The translations under genes and the position numbers were made by a program. Source: an uncultured Oscillospiraceae bacterium (lineage in GTDB: Bacteria > Bacillota > Clostridia > Oscillospirales > Ruminococcaceae). From it: a DNA stretch of 64,000 nucleotides. Location: assembly GCA_934465295.1 (NCBI GenBank), contig CAKSKU010000013.1, positions 8,366 through 72,365 of the forward strand. Direction: 5' to 3'. Below, piece by piece: positions 1 to 7,297 of this stretch; position 1 is the stretch's first letter; each line of letters starts with the position of its first letter. Below the pieces are notes generated by a model. The model was not told the origin of the DNA. It saw only the letters and a program-made list of their open reading frames with translations, and searched no databases.

Positions 1-407
1 GGAATGAGCGCACCGAACGAGCTGTTGAAAATAGTGTCCTTGTTGAAGAACGTAGCAATAGCCTTTCCGCCCGTGCCTTTGAGAAGCATTACAAGGTTTA
101 TCGAAAGACAGCCCGTGTAAATAAGTATTCCGCAGAGCAAAGGACGGATTTTCAGCTTGACATGGAGCAGTCCCGTCACCGTTCCTGCCACCATTCCCAC
201 CGCAAATGCAATGAGCAGACAAAGCCACGGGTTTACACCCTTCATTATAAGTATGCCCGAAAGGATAGCTCCGAGCGGAAATGTTCCGTCAACCGAAAGG
301 TCGGGGAAATCGAGTATGCTGTAAGTAATGTAAACTCCGAGAGCCATAAGCGCATACATAAGACCCTCTTCAAGAGTTACTATCAGAATATTTAAAATAA
401 CGTTCAT
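1..407 (-). CDS. trpY: ABC transporter permease, predicted tryptophan importer (5' part only)
   Basis: The first 135 codons are present; the gene runs off the left edge. The start ATG at 407 follows a GGAGGA ribosome binding site. The translation is almost entirely hydrophobic, with at least three membrane segments and the conserved segment DFPDLSVDGTFPLG near residue 35, typical of permeases that pair with ABC_sub_bind (PF04392) binding proteins. It follows the binding-protein gene on the same strand, separated by 128 bases that contain a hairpin. The substrate is inferred from the tryptophan T-box upstream of the partner gene. An ATPase gene is expected just outside the window. Confidence 0.85.
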   Translation of the reverse strand, partial: MNVILNILIVTLEEGLMYALMALGVYITYSILDFPDLSVDGTFPLGAILSGILIMKGVNPWLCLLIAFAVGMVAGTVTGLLHVKLKIRPLLCGILIYTGCLSINLVMLLKGTGGKAIATFFNKDTIFNSSFGALI

Positions 408-458
408 ATAATTCCTCCGTAAAAAATCCAGAACCGCCCCTGTCGGTGTTCACGCTGT

Positions 459-506
459 TTCGCAGCTTAAAACAGCGGAGCATTTTCCGCCGCTTTAAGC
501 TGCGAA
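459..506 (-). promoter_or_regulatory. Intercistronic hairpin between trpX and trpY
   Basis: A 13-base inverted repeat (TTCGCAGCTTAAA at 459-471 with its complement at 494-506) encloses a second GC-rich stem. No T-run follows on the minus strand, so it is not an obvious terminator. Such stems between binding-protein and permease genes often protect the upstream mRNA or lower downstream expression; that role is inferred here. Confidence 0.55.
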
Positions 507-535
507 GCAAATCAATATTCACTTCGCAGTAATAA

Positions 536-1606
536 TTATTCTTCGGAAGAAGAACCTGTTGTAACCTTTTCTGCGTCTGCATAAGCTTCGGGAAGCTCAA
601 TGCCGAACTGTGCAAGAACATCGGTGTTTACAACGGGAGTACCCTCGGAGATAGTTCCGACAGCCATTGTCTGAGGATCAGCACCGTTGAGAACTTCAAG
701 TCCCATTTCTGCAGTCTTTTCACCGAGTGCAACATAGTCAAGGCTGATAGAAGCGATACAGCCGTTGATTACCTGTTCGATCTCCGAGCCGTAAACAGGA
801 ATGTTTGCAGCATTAGCCTTTTCAAGAAGAACGGAAAGGTTGCTTACAACGTTGTTGTCGGTGAAGTTATTGATGCAGTCAACCTTTGCAGCGAGTGAAG
901 CGGCAGCCTGTGGAATGTCTGCTGCGCCCTGAACGCCCTGGGACTCAATGGAGATTCCGACTGCGCCTGCAACCTCTTCAAGCTTTGCAAGCTGAGAAAC
1001 GGAGTTTGCTTCGGAGGTCGTGTAAAGAACGCCGATAGTCTTGACATCGGGTTGGAGTGCCTGAATAAGAGCTACCTGTGCTTCAAGGTCAAGGATATCA
1101 GAAGTACCGATGCAGTTCTTCGAGCCTGCGTCAAGGCTGTCAACAAGACCTGCTGCAACAGGGTCGGAAACCGCTGTGAAGATCACAGGTGTCTGTGAGT
1201 TCTGTGTTGCGGAGTAAGCGGAAACTGCGGCAGGTGTTGCAATAGCAAAAATAAGGTCATAGTTCTTCGATGCCATATTCTTTGCGATAGAGTCGCAGGT
1301 CGCACTGTCGAAGTTGCCGTCCTGACGGTCGATTGTGATCTTGTCAGCGATGGAGCTTGACATAAGACCGTTTTCAATGCCCTGATAGCAGTTGTCAAGC
1401 GACGGGTGGCTGCCGAACTGGATAACACCGATGGTGTAGCTGTCCTTTTCAGCGGTCGTGTCTGCATCAGCGGCTGCGCTTGTTTCAGCGTTCGCATCAG
1501 CAGCGCCCGTGTCAGCGTTTGCGTCTGTGTTTGTCGATGAACAGCCTGCGAAAGCAAGTGTCATTGCTGCTGCAACTACTGCAGCCATAATTTTTTTCAT
1601 CTTCAT
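536..1606 (-). CDS. trpX: ABC transporter substrate-binding lipoprotein, predicted tryptophan-binding
   Basis: 356 residues. A lysine-rich start and hydrophobic stretch lead to the lipobox FAGC with Cys22, then a low-complexity Ala/Asp/Thr linker to about residue 50, then a two-lobed ABC_sub_bind domain with motifs such as IGVIQFGSHPSLDNC and VYGSEIEQV. The ATG at 1606 lies six bases after AAGGAGAG; an in-frame ATG two codons on is possible. It is the first gene of an operon with the permease at 407. A T-box leader with a tryptophan specifier precedes it, the arrangement described for the predicted TrpXYZ importers of Firmicutes. Family is clear; the ligand rests on the regulatory element. 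Confidence 0.85.
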   Translation of the reverse strand: MKMKKIMAAVVAAAMTLAFAGCSSTNTDANADTGAADANAETSAAADADTTAEKDSYTIGVIQFGSHPSLDNCYQGIENGLMSSSIADKITIDRQDGNFDSATCDSIAKNMASKNYDLIFAIATPAAVSAYSATQNSQTPVIFTAVSDPVAAGLVDSLDAGSKNCIGTSDILDLEAQVALIQALQPDVKTIGVLYTTSEANSVSQLAKLEEVAGAVGISIESQGVQGAADIPQAAASLAAKVDCINNFTDNNVVSNLSVLLEKANAANIPVYGSEIEQVINGCIASISLDYVALGEKTAEMGLEVLNGADPQTMAVGTISEGTPVVNTDVLAQFGIELPEAYADAEKVTTGSSSEE

Positions 1607-1675
1607 AAAAATCTCTCCTTAATAAAATATAGGAATGAAATATTTCAAACCGCTATTCACACGGTTTTAAACGAT

Positions 1676-1930
1676 AATAAAAAAAGCCTTGCCCCAAATA
1701 ACAAGGGGCAAGACTGTAATATCCTGCGGTACCACCCAAATTCGCCCATAAAAGAGCGCACTCGAAAGCATTATAACGTATGCAAAACGTTCTTCCTACT
1801 TGATTTTCTCGTTCAGTTGACCCTCATAAGTCCATTCACTGAGATATTGCGCACCGCTTTTCACCAACTGCGGCTCTCTGGAAGCGAATTGATCCCAATT
1901 ACTAATCTTAATCATCGGTTTACTTCTATA
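1676..1930 (-). promoter_or_regulatory. T-box leader, tryptophan specifier (UGG)
   Basis: On the minus strand the leader contains an AGAGAG-type stem I segment, a specifier-loop segment GTGAATGGACTT whose UGG is complementary to 1832-1834, and the conserved T-box sequence GGTGGTACCGC (complement of 1726-1736). It ends in an 8-bp GC-rich hairpin (1688-1695 with 1705-1712) followed by a run of T: the intrinsic terminator. Uncharged tRNA-Trp should stabilise the antiterminator and allow transcription of trpX. UGG fits the importer family downstream. Confidence 0.92.
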
Positions 1931-1936
1931 AATTTT

Positions 1937-1964
1937 ATTATAGCACAATTTTATGCGTTGTCAA
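1937..1964 (-). promoter_or_regulatory. Promoter of the T-box/trpX operon
   Basis: Minus-strand TTGACA (1959-1964), 16-base spacer, TATAAT (1937-1942), with an extended TGC before the -10. This is a full consensus housekeeping promoter, placing the transcript start just before the T-box stem I. Confidence 0.85.
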
Positions 1965-1999
1965 GTGGTAACGGAAAAATTTTTATCAAAAATATTTTT

Positions 2000-3313
2000 T
2001 CAGTCGTCAAGGCAAGCATCAAGAGCATCGGTAATGCCGTGTTTGTCCATCTTCTGACCGATAAATACAAGCTTTATCTCACGGTCGCCGTAAATCTCGT
2101 CCCAATCCTCGGCAATTTCGGGATACTGCTTGAGAAGACGCTTTCTCTCCTTTTCGGGAGCGGAAGCGAACCACTTGCCCGACTCGGTGGCGTTGATCTG
2201 AACGCCTGCCTGCTCGAAAACATAAGCGTTGTCACGGTCATCGGAGAACCAGAGCATACCCTTGCAGCGGATAACAGACTTCGGCCAATTCTCAACGAAA
2301 TCGCCGAACTTGTCCTGATTGAACGGTCTGCGGCGGCGGTAAACGAAAGTACCGATGCCGTATTCCTCAGCTTCGCCCTCTTCATCGTTGTGTTCGTGGT
2401 CATGATGATGTCCGCAGCTGCAATTGCCGAATTCATCATACTTGTGTTCGTGATGCTCATGCTCATCATGGTCGTGTTCATCATGGTCATGATCGTGATG
2501 ATGTTCATGCTCATGATCGTGGTCATCGTCATCATGATCGTGGTGGTGATGATGATGCTCGTGTTCGTCCTCCTCGTCAACACCCTCTTCGTAAGCCTTT
2601 GCCCAGCCTGCGGAAGTAACAGCTTCTTCAAAATCATAGGACTTTGTGTCGAGGATATCCGAAACAGCAACTTCGCCGTAGTTGGCTTCGATTATCTTAG
2701 CCTTAGGCTGAAGCGTCCTTATCATAGCCTTGACTCTGCCGAGCTGGTCGGGAGTTACCTTGTCTACCTTGTTGAGGATAATAGTCGTGCAGAATTCGAT
2801 CTGCTGAATGAGAAGATTTGCAATGTCCTCTTCGCCGATATCATCAGCAAGAAGATCATCGCCGCAGCCGAATTCGCTTGCCATTCTGAGCGCATCGACA
2901 ACCGTAACGATGTTGTCAAGACGGCAGATAGCAGGGTAACGCTTGTCTACCTTGCCCTCGAGAACGGAAATGGACTGTGCGATCGGGAGAGGCTCACAAA
3001 TACCGCTTGCCTCGATAAGAATATAGTCGAACTTGCCCGTTTCAATAAGGTCTGTGATCTGATTCATCAGATCGACCTTAAGTGTACAGCAGATACAGCC
3101 GTTGGAAAGCGGAACGAGGTTGTCGTCCTTCTGTGTAACAGTGCCGCCCTTCTGGATAAGCTCCGCATCGATGTTTACTTCGCCGATATCGTTGACGATA
3201 ACAGCGGTTTTATAACCCTCCTGATTGTTCAGAACGTGGTTGATAAGTGTAGTTTTTCCTGCGCCGAGGTAACCTGTGAGAAGTGTGATCGGCACGAGTG
3301 GTCTTTTTGCCAT
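2000..3313 (-). CDS. CobW/COG0523-family metal-handling GTPase with histidine-rich insert
   Basis: 437 residues from the ATG at 3313 (AAAGGATG upstream); the reading frame is open further upstream but without a better start. The P-loop GYLGAGKTT is at residues 14-22, the metal-site motif CICC at 73-76, and NKVD provides the G4 motif. Around residues 250-330 a long insert alternates His, Asp and Glu and includes CSCGHHHDH, followed by a CobW C-terminal domain. COG0523 GTPases deliver Zn, Co or Ni to client enzymes or act under metal starvation. Nickel is conceivable because urease is encoded 20 kb away, but there is no direct link. It appears to be a single-gene unit. Confidence 0.9.
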   Translation of the reverse strand: MAKRPLVPITLLTGYLGAGKTTLINHVLNNQEGYKTAVIVNDIGEVNIDAELIQKGGTVTQKDDNLVPLSNGCICCTLKVDLMNQITDLIETGKFDYILIEASGICEPLPIAQSISVLEGKVDKRYPAICRLDNIVTVVDALRMASEFGCGDDLLADDIGEEDIANLLIQQIEFCTTIILNKVDKVTPDQLGRVKAMIRTLQPKAKIIEANYGEVAVSDILDTKSYDFEEAVTSAGWAKAYEEGVDEEDEHEHHHHHHDHDDDDHDHEHEHHHDHDHDEHDHDEHEHHEHKYDEFGNCSCGHHHDHEHNDEEGEAEEYGIGTFVYRRRRPFNQDKFGDFVENWPKSVIRCKGMLWFSDDRDNAYVFEQAGVQINATESGKWFASAPEKERKRLLKQYPEIAEDWDEIYGDREIKLVFIGQKMDKHGITDALDACLDD

Positions 3314-3351
3314 ATATATCATCCTTTCAGAATATTTTTCGTGCAAATTAT

Positions 3352-3380
3352 ATTCTACCACAAAGGTTGACATTTTACAA
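3352..3380 (-). promoter_or_regulatory. Promoter of the CobW-like gene
   Basis: Minus strand: TTGTAA (3375-3380), 17-base spacer, TAGAAT (3352-3357), about 38 bases before the start codon. No convincing Zur-type palindrome is visible. Confidence 0.6.
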
Positions 3381-3409
3381 GGGTTTTCACAGTTATTTCA
3401 CCAAAAAAT

Positions 3410-3901
3410 TCAAATTCCGTACATTATATCAAGCAGTGAGATCCCTGTTTTCGTGCGAAAAACCTTTTCACGGAACGTCTTTATGCTCTCCTTTGAAAGC
3501 CCGTCCTCATACGCATTGACAAGAAAATCCGCTTCGAGCAATATCTGCCAGTCCAAGCCGTCTACACCCACATAAGTGTGATGATGCCCGATAAGAAAGC
3601 ATACCCTCTCCGCCTCCTCCGGTGATATCTCGGGGAAGCTTTTCATCATTTCGTGCGCATAAGCAGGACCTTCCTGTTCCTGAAGCTTACCGTCACAGCG
3701 TCCGTACTTTTCCTCGCTCGGTCTTATGCCGATGTCGTGCATTATCGAAGCTATTTCAAGAATTTTCAGCGTTTCTGCATCAAGCTTTTCAAGCACCCCG
3801 ATAGTGTGCGCATATTCATAAACCTTCGTGAAATGCTGTATACGCTTAGGATCGCCGCAGTCGAATTTCACCATTTCAATTATAAGCTTTTCATTGAGCA
3901 T
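3410..3901 (-). CDS. HD-domain phosphohydrolase
   Basis: 163 residues from the ATG at 3901, chosen because GGGAG lies seven bases upstream; an ATG two codons earlier would be too close to it. The HD motif appears in ASIMHDIG with a further metal-site histidine cluster GHHHTY, matching small stand-alone HD hydrolases (metal-dependent phosphatase or phosphodiesterase). The C-terminus ends in LLDIMYGI. Its substrate cannot be inferred. It lies immediately after a terminator for the gene upstream and has no operon partner. Confidence 0.85.
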   Translation of the reverse strand: MLNEKLIIEMVKFDCGDPKRIQHFTKVYEYAHTIGVLEKLDAETLKILEIASIMHDIGIRPSEEKYGRCDGKLQEQEGPAYAHEMMKSFPEISPEEAERVCFLIGHHHTYVGVDGLDWQILLEADFLVNAYEDGLSKESIKTFREKVFRTKTGISLLDIMYGI

Positions 3902-3913
3902 AGTCATTCTCCC

Positions 3914-3952
3914 AAAAAACAAGGCTTCCGCAGATATCGTCCGCAGAAGCCT
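3914..3952 (-). terminator. Intrinsic terminator after the solute-binding lipoprotein gene
   Basis: Minus-strand stem starting AGGCTTC and ending GAAGCCT, with an extended, partly wobble-paired arm, followed by TTGTTTTTT. It lies 23 bases beyond the stop at 3975 and directly before the HD gene. Confidence 0.8.
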
Positions 3953-3974
3953 CATTGCATTGATTTAAATTATC

Positions 3975-5792
3975 TTATCTAACCTGATCTTCGTAAGAGC
4001 ATCTGAGTGCTGCTTCGTTCAGGCACCAGTTAAGGCACTGATCGTCAGGATCGTATTCCTTGCACTTAGCGAGCATTTCTTCAACATTCTTGTTGAATTC
4101 ATCATCGGAAGTGGAGTAGATAGCTCTCCAGGAGTAGTCAACGATGCACTTTGCAACCTGCTGCCATACAACCTTAAGGTCGTCGGACTGTGCAGATTCG
4201 GAGTAAGCTGTTGCAAGGGAAACCTTGTAGTTAACAGTGTTCATATATTCCTGTGTATCGTAGCAGCCTGTGTGTTCTCTCCAGTCAGCAAGGATATCAT
4301 AGGTAGCGTTGGAACGTCTGCTCTTCCAGTTCTGATAGTTATATGTGTCGCCGTTGGAATCAGGGTTGGAAGCGTCTCTTGTCCAGGTCGTGTTGTTTAC
4401 CTGGAACGAACCTTCATCGTATGTACCGCCGCCCCATTCATCAGGCATCTTTGTGCCCTTCTTGTCAGCCTGGCAGGTCTCACCGAATTCGGTAAGGCAG
4501 GAGTTGCCTTCTTCATCATAGTACCAGCAAAGATCCTTAGGACCGTACCAGTATGTCATATATCCCTCAGGAGTTGCAAGGTAGTTGATGATAGCCATGC
4601 AAAGCTCGGGGTATTCGGTCTTAGAGCCGATAGTCCATACTCTGTTGCCGCCGAGTACGTTCATACCGTAGCAAAGAGGTGTTGCATCTTCGGGAACAAC
4701 AGGGTACATTGCCTTGCCTGCTTCAAGATGCTCTTCTGTGTTATAAAGTGCAGAACCTGCATAGTCGAAGATGGAGAAGAATGTACCGCCTGCGGTAACC
4801 TTTTCAGCCATTTCATTGTAGGTCTGTGTCATAGAGTCGGGGTCGATAAGACCTGCCTGATAAAGTCTGTTGAAGAACTTGAGCGACTTCATGTAAGGAC
4901 CGTCTTCCTCACGGGCATCGTGATATGTGCCGTTTTCAACATCGTAAAGACCGAAGCCCATTTCATCGTAGCCATAGTAGCAGGTTGCGAATGCCTTAAC
5001 GTACATTACCATATTGCCGTCCCAGTCAGGCCAGAGCGAAGTAGCATAGGTTTCGCTGCCTGTTTCATCGGTCGGGCAGATCTCCTTCATCTTTACCATA
5101 AGGTCAAAGAAATCGTCCATTGTCTTTACCTCGGGATAGCCGAGTTCCTTGTAAAGATCGTAACGAACATCCATTGTGTAGAAGAACGCTTCGTGATCCT
5201 CAGGGTTGGTAGCGATATTGTGACCGATACCGTAAACAGTTTCACCTGCGCCGAAAGAATTGCTCAGCTGCGCATTGTTCTGAATAGCGTAAGGCATATG
5301 TTCCTTTATGTAAGGACCATAATCGGAAAGGATATCATCTTCGTTCCAGTCGAAGAGAAGTCCGCCGAGAGCAGCTCTCTGGTAGTTTGTGCCTGTCGAA
5401 CCGAAAACGACGAGGTCGCCGAGGTCGCCTGCTTCCATTCTTGTATCGAATGCGCCATCGGCTTCGGGGATGATCGTGATCTCGCAGTTGAACTTGTCCT
5501 TTAAGATCTTAGCGAACCAGCCAGTGAGCTTGCCCGAGTAGTTAGCGAGCTGGCTGTAAGCTGTGAGCTGGATGGTCTCATCGCCATAAAGCTCGGAGAA
5601 CGACGGAACATCACCTGTGGAAGAAGCGGAGCTGTCGCTGTTATCCGCTGCGTCACCGTCATTGCCTGCGTCTGCACTTGCCGATGAGGTTGTTGAAGCT
5701 GCATTGTCCGATGTACCGCTGCCGCCGCAGCCTGCCATTGAAGCAGCCATTGCCAGAGCAAGAACTCCGGCTGCAATTTTCTTGAATTTCAT
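3975..5792 (-). CDS. Extracellular solute-binding lipoprotein (family 1, sugar/oligosaccharide type)
   Basis: 605 residues from the ATG at 5792, six bases after AAAAGGAGAG. Signal peptide with lipobox MAGC at Cys22, a Ser/Asp/Gly-rich linker to about residue 55, then a large SBP domain with many aromatic residues (for example SLWPDWDGN), as in LipO/YtcQ-type oligosaccharide binders. No permease or ATPase gene is adjacent, so it must serve a transporter encoded elsewhere. A consensus cre site just upstream points to carbon catabolite control. The ligand is unknown. Confidence 0.85.
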   Translation of the reverse strand: MKFKKIAAGVLALAMAASMAGCGGSGTSDNAASTTSSASADAGNDGDAADNSDSSASSTGDVPSFSELYGDETIQLTAYSQLANYSGKLTGWFAKILKDKFNCEITIIPEADGAFDTRMEAGDLGDLVVFGSTGTNYQRAALGGLLFDWNEDDILSDYGPYIKEHMPYAIQNNAQLSNSFGAGETVYGIGHNIATNPEDHEAFFYTMDVRYDLYKELGYPEVKTMDDFFDLMVKMKEICPTDETGSETYATSLWPDWDGNMVMYVKAFATCYYGYDEMGFGLYDVENGTYHDAREEDGPYMKSLKFFNRLYQAGLIDPDSMTQTYNEMAEKVTAGGTFFSIFDYAGSALYNTEEHLEAGKAMYPVVPEDATPLCYGMNVLGGNRVWTIGSKTEYPELCMAIINYLATPEGYMTYWYGPKDLCWYYDEEGNSCLTEFGETCQADKKGTKMPDEWGGGTYDEGSFQVNNTTWTRDASNPDSNGDTYNYQNWKSRRSNATYDILADWREHTGCYDTQEYMNTVNYKVSLATAYSESAQSDDLKVVWQQVAKCIVDYSWRAIYSTSDDEFNKNVEEMLAKCKEYDPDDQCLNWCLNEAALRCSYEDQVR

Positions 5793-5838
5793 ATACTCTC
5801 TCCTTTTGAGGATTTTCGCAAAGCAGTTCCGACCACTC

Positions 5839-5852
5839 TGCAAACGTTTACA
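5839..5852 (-). promoter_or_regulatory. cre site (CcpA operator)
   Basis: Minus-strand TGTAAACGTTTGCA matches the Firmicutes cre consensus TGWAARCGYTWNCA at every position. It lies downstream of the predicted promoter at 5911-5939 and 47 bases before the start codon, the position where CcpA represses by roadblock. Confidence 0.75.
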
Positions 5853-5869
5853 CTTTGCACAAAAAACAC

Positions 5870-5886
5870 AAACGATCCAATCGTTT
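5870..5886. promoter_or_regulatory. Second operator-like inverted repeat
   Basis: AAACGAT (5870-5876) and ATCGTTT (5880-5886) form a perfect 7-base inverted repeat around a 3-base centre, between the promoter and the cre site. The CG-centred arms resemble LacI-family half sites, so a sugar-specific repressor is possible. Confidence 0.5.
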
Positions 5887-5910
5887 TGCAAAGCTATTAA
5901 TTACAATAAA

Positions 5911-5939
5911 ATTATAACATTTTTCAAATATCAAAACAA
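5911..5939 (-). promoter_or_regulatory. Promoter of the solute-binding lipoprotein gene
   Basis: Minus-strand TTGTTT (5934-5939), 17-base spacer, TATAAT (5911-5916). The downstream operators place it under repression. The rest of the 359-base interval 5793-6151 holds these sites, the next terminator and otherwise AT-rich sequence with no gene. Confidence 0.6.
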
Positions 5940-5991
5940 TAACAATATTATATAATATTACCGCCATATTTTTAGCTATATTAAACAAACA

Positions 5992-6031
5992 GCCCGATAT
6001 CGGTATTAATAAGAATAACACCGGTATCGGG
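5992..6031 (-). terminator. Terminator-like hairpin after the surface-protein gene
   Basis: GCCCGATATCGGT and ACCGGTATCGGGC pair around an AT-rich loop; on the minus strand the stem is followed by TGTTTGTTT. It lies about 120 bases past the stop at 6152, so it may also act on other transcripts. Confidence 0.6.
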
Positions 6032-6151
6032 CAGTATATTTTTGCGATTTAACGAGCGGAGCGGGTATGCTCCGTCCGCCGCAATAAACTCATTTTACCG
6101 TAAAAAGGCACGGCAAAACAGAGTTCGGCAAACTGTCAGAGTGATCCCTTA

Positions 6152-7015
6152 TCAGTTCTTCTTCTTAACTACTACAACTACTACAACCGCAACGACTACA
6201 ACTGCAGCAACGATAGCAATGATAACGCCGACATTGGAGGAAGAGGATTCCTCAGCAGGCTGTGTATCAGCAGCAGCGGCTTCTGTTTCAGCGGCAGCCG
6301 TCTCTGCTTCGGTTTCTGCTTCGGTCTCAGCCTCTGTTACAGCCTCTGTTGTTTCAGCTTCTGTAACTTCTTCTGTTGTTTCAGCTTCGGTAACTTCTTC
6401 TGTTTCAGCTTCTGTTGTTTCAGCTTCAACGCCTGTTCCGGAAACTGTGAACTGGAGCTCGATGGAATTCTCCGGCATCATGTAGCCGAAAAGACCGTCC
6501 TGCTTGCCAAGATCCTCATTCCAGATGTTGATGCACATCGGGCTCATGTATTCCTTTTCATCAGGGCTGAGGTAAGCTTCATCAAATGTGTACTTTGTGT
6601 TGCCGTCCATAACTACCTTGACATCGGAAATAGTGATGCCTGCGTCAAGAGGGATATCTGTGGAAACGAAAAGGAGGTTGAGTGTCTCATCTTCACCGAA
6701 ATCGAAATCAGTAACGGAAACGCTGTATGTACCGTCGCCTGTGATCTCTGCGTCTGTGAATACGCCGCCCTTGTTTACAGCGATGTTGCCGGGATTTTCC
6801 CAGCCTGTGAGCTGATCGAAATAAACCATTCCGTCATCGGAAGTTACGCCCTGACCGTAGGTTGCATCGTTCCAAGCATTTCTGAATGTGTAGCTTGCGG
6901 ACTGAACGCCGAGATATGCGTGATAGGAAACCTCATCTGCAGATGCGGGGATAGCAAGTGCGGAAGCTGCGATAGCTGCTGCACAAGCTGCGCTTAAAAG
7001 CTTTGAAAATTTCAT
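6152..7015 (-). CDS. Secreted membrane-anchored surface protein, Thr/Glu-Ala repeat stalk
   Basis: 287 residues. An N-terminal signal peptide ends near ASADE. Residues about 28-195 form a soluble domain rich in aromatic and acidic residues, ending near SIELQFTVSG. A stalk of TEAE/EVTEA-type repeats follows, then a C-terminal membrane helix of mainly Val/Ala and a KKKN tail. The architecture is a type I anchored ectodomain raised above the membrane by an acidic spacer; similar proteins are common in ruminococci, but the ectodomain is not one I recognise. AGGAGAGG precedes the ATG. A consensus promoter with an overlapping operator-like repeat lies upstream, so it is a regulated single-gene unit. 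Confidence 0.8.
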   Translation of the reverse strand: MKFSKLLSAACAAAIAASALAIPASADEVSYHAYLGVQSASYTFRNAWNDATYGQGVTSDDGMVYFDQLTGWENPGNIAVNKGGVFTDAEITGDGTYSVSVTDFDFGEDETLNLLFVSTDIPLDAGITISDVKVVMDGNTKYTFDEAYLSPDEKEYMSPMCINIWNEDLGKQDGLFGYMMPENSIELQFTVSGTGVEAETTEAETEEVTEAETTEEVTEAETTEAVTEAETEAETEAETAAAETEAAAADTQPAEESSSSNVGVIIAIVAAVVVVAVVVVVVVKKKN

Positions 7016-7049
7016 AATTATTACCTCTCCTAAAGATAAAATTTATTTT

Positions 7050-7106
7050 TGTACTCCCCTATGAGTACATCAAAGCTAATATATCATACTTTTCAAAGCT
7101 TGTCAA
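7050..7106 (-). promoter_or_regulatory. Promoter and operator-like repeat of the surface-protein gene
   Basis: Minus-strand TTGACA (7101-7106), 17-base spacer, TATATT (7078-7083). At the expected start of transcription sits TGTACTC-N6-GAGTACA (7050-7069), a perfect 7-base inverted repeat well placed for a repressor. The rest of the interval 7016-7297 is AT-rich; a weaker plus-strand promoter for the next gene may lie near 7147, but I cannot fix it. Confidence 0.7.
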
Positions 7107-7297
7107 CCGCCATTTTTCACAAATTAACTGTTATTTACGTTAAATTTTGACCTGATTAATAATATCACAATATCATTTTAACACATTGTAAATATATTTT
7201 TGGTAACATATAACTATATAATTTATTATCGCACGATATCCTCATTATCAAATATACATTTTTAATTGTTTACACGTTGTCTTTAGAAGGAGAGCCT

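Noticed and set aside
2074..2670. Long open frames on both strands across the CobW-like gene
   Set aside because: They arise from the His/Asp-rich repeat read in other frames (Met/Ile/Thr-rich or Val/Met-rich products) and have no ribosome sites.
4272..5504. 410-codon plus-strand open frame opposite the solute-binding lipoprotein gene
   Set aside because: Low-TAA/TAG bias of the real gene leaves the antisense frame open; the product has no domain and the minus-strand gene is unmistakable.
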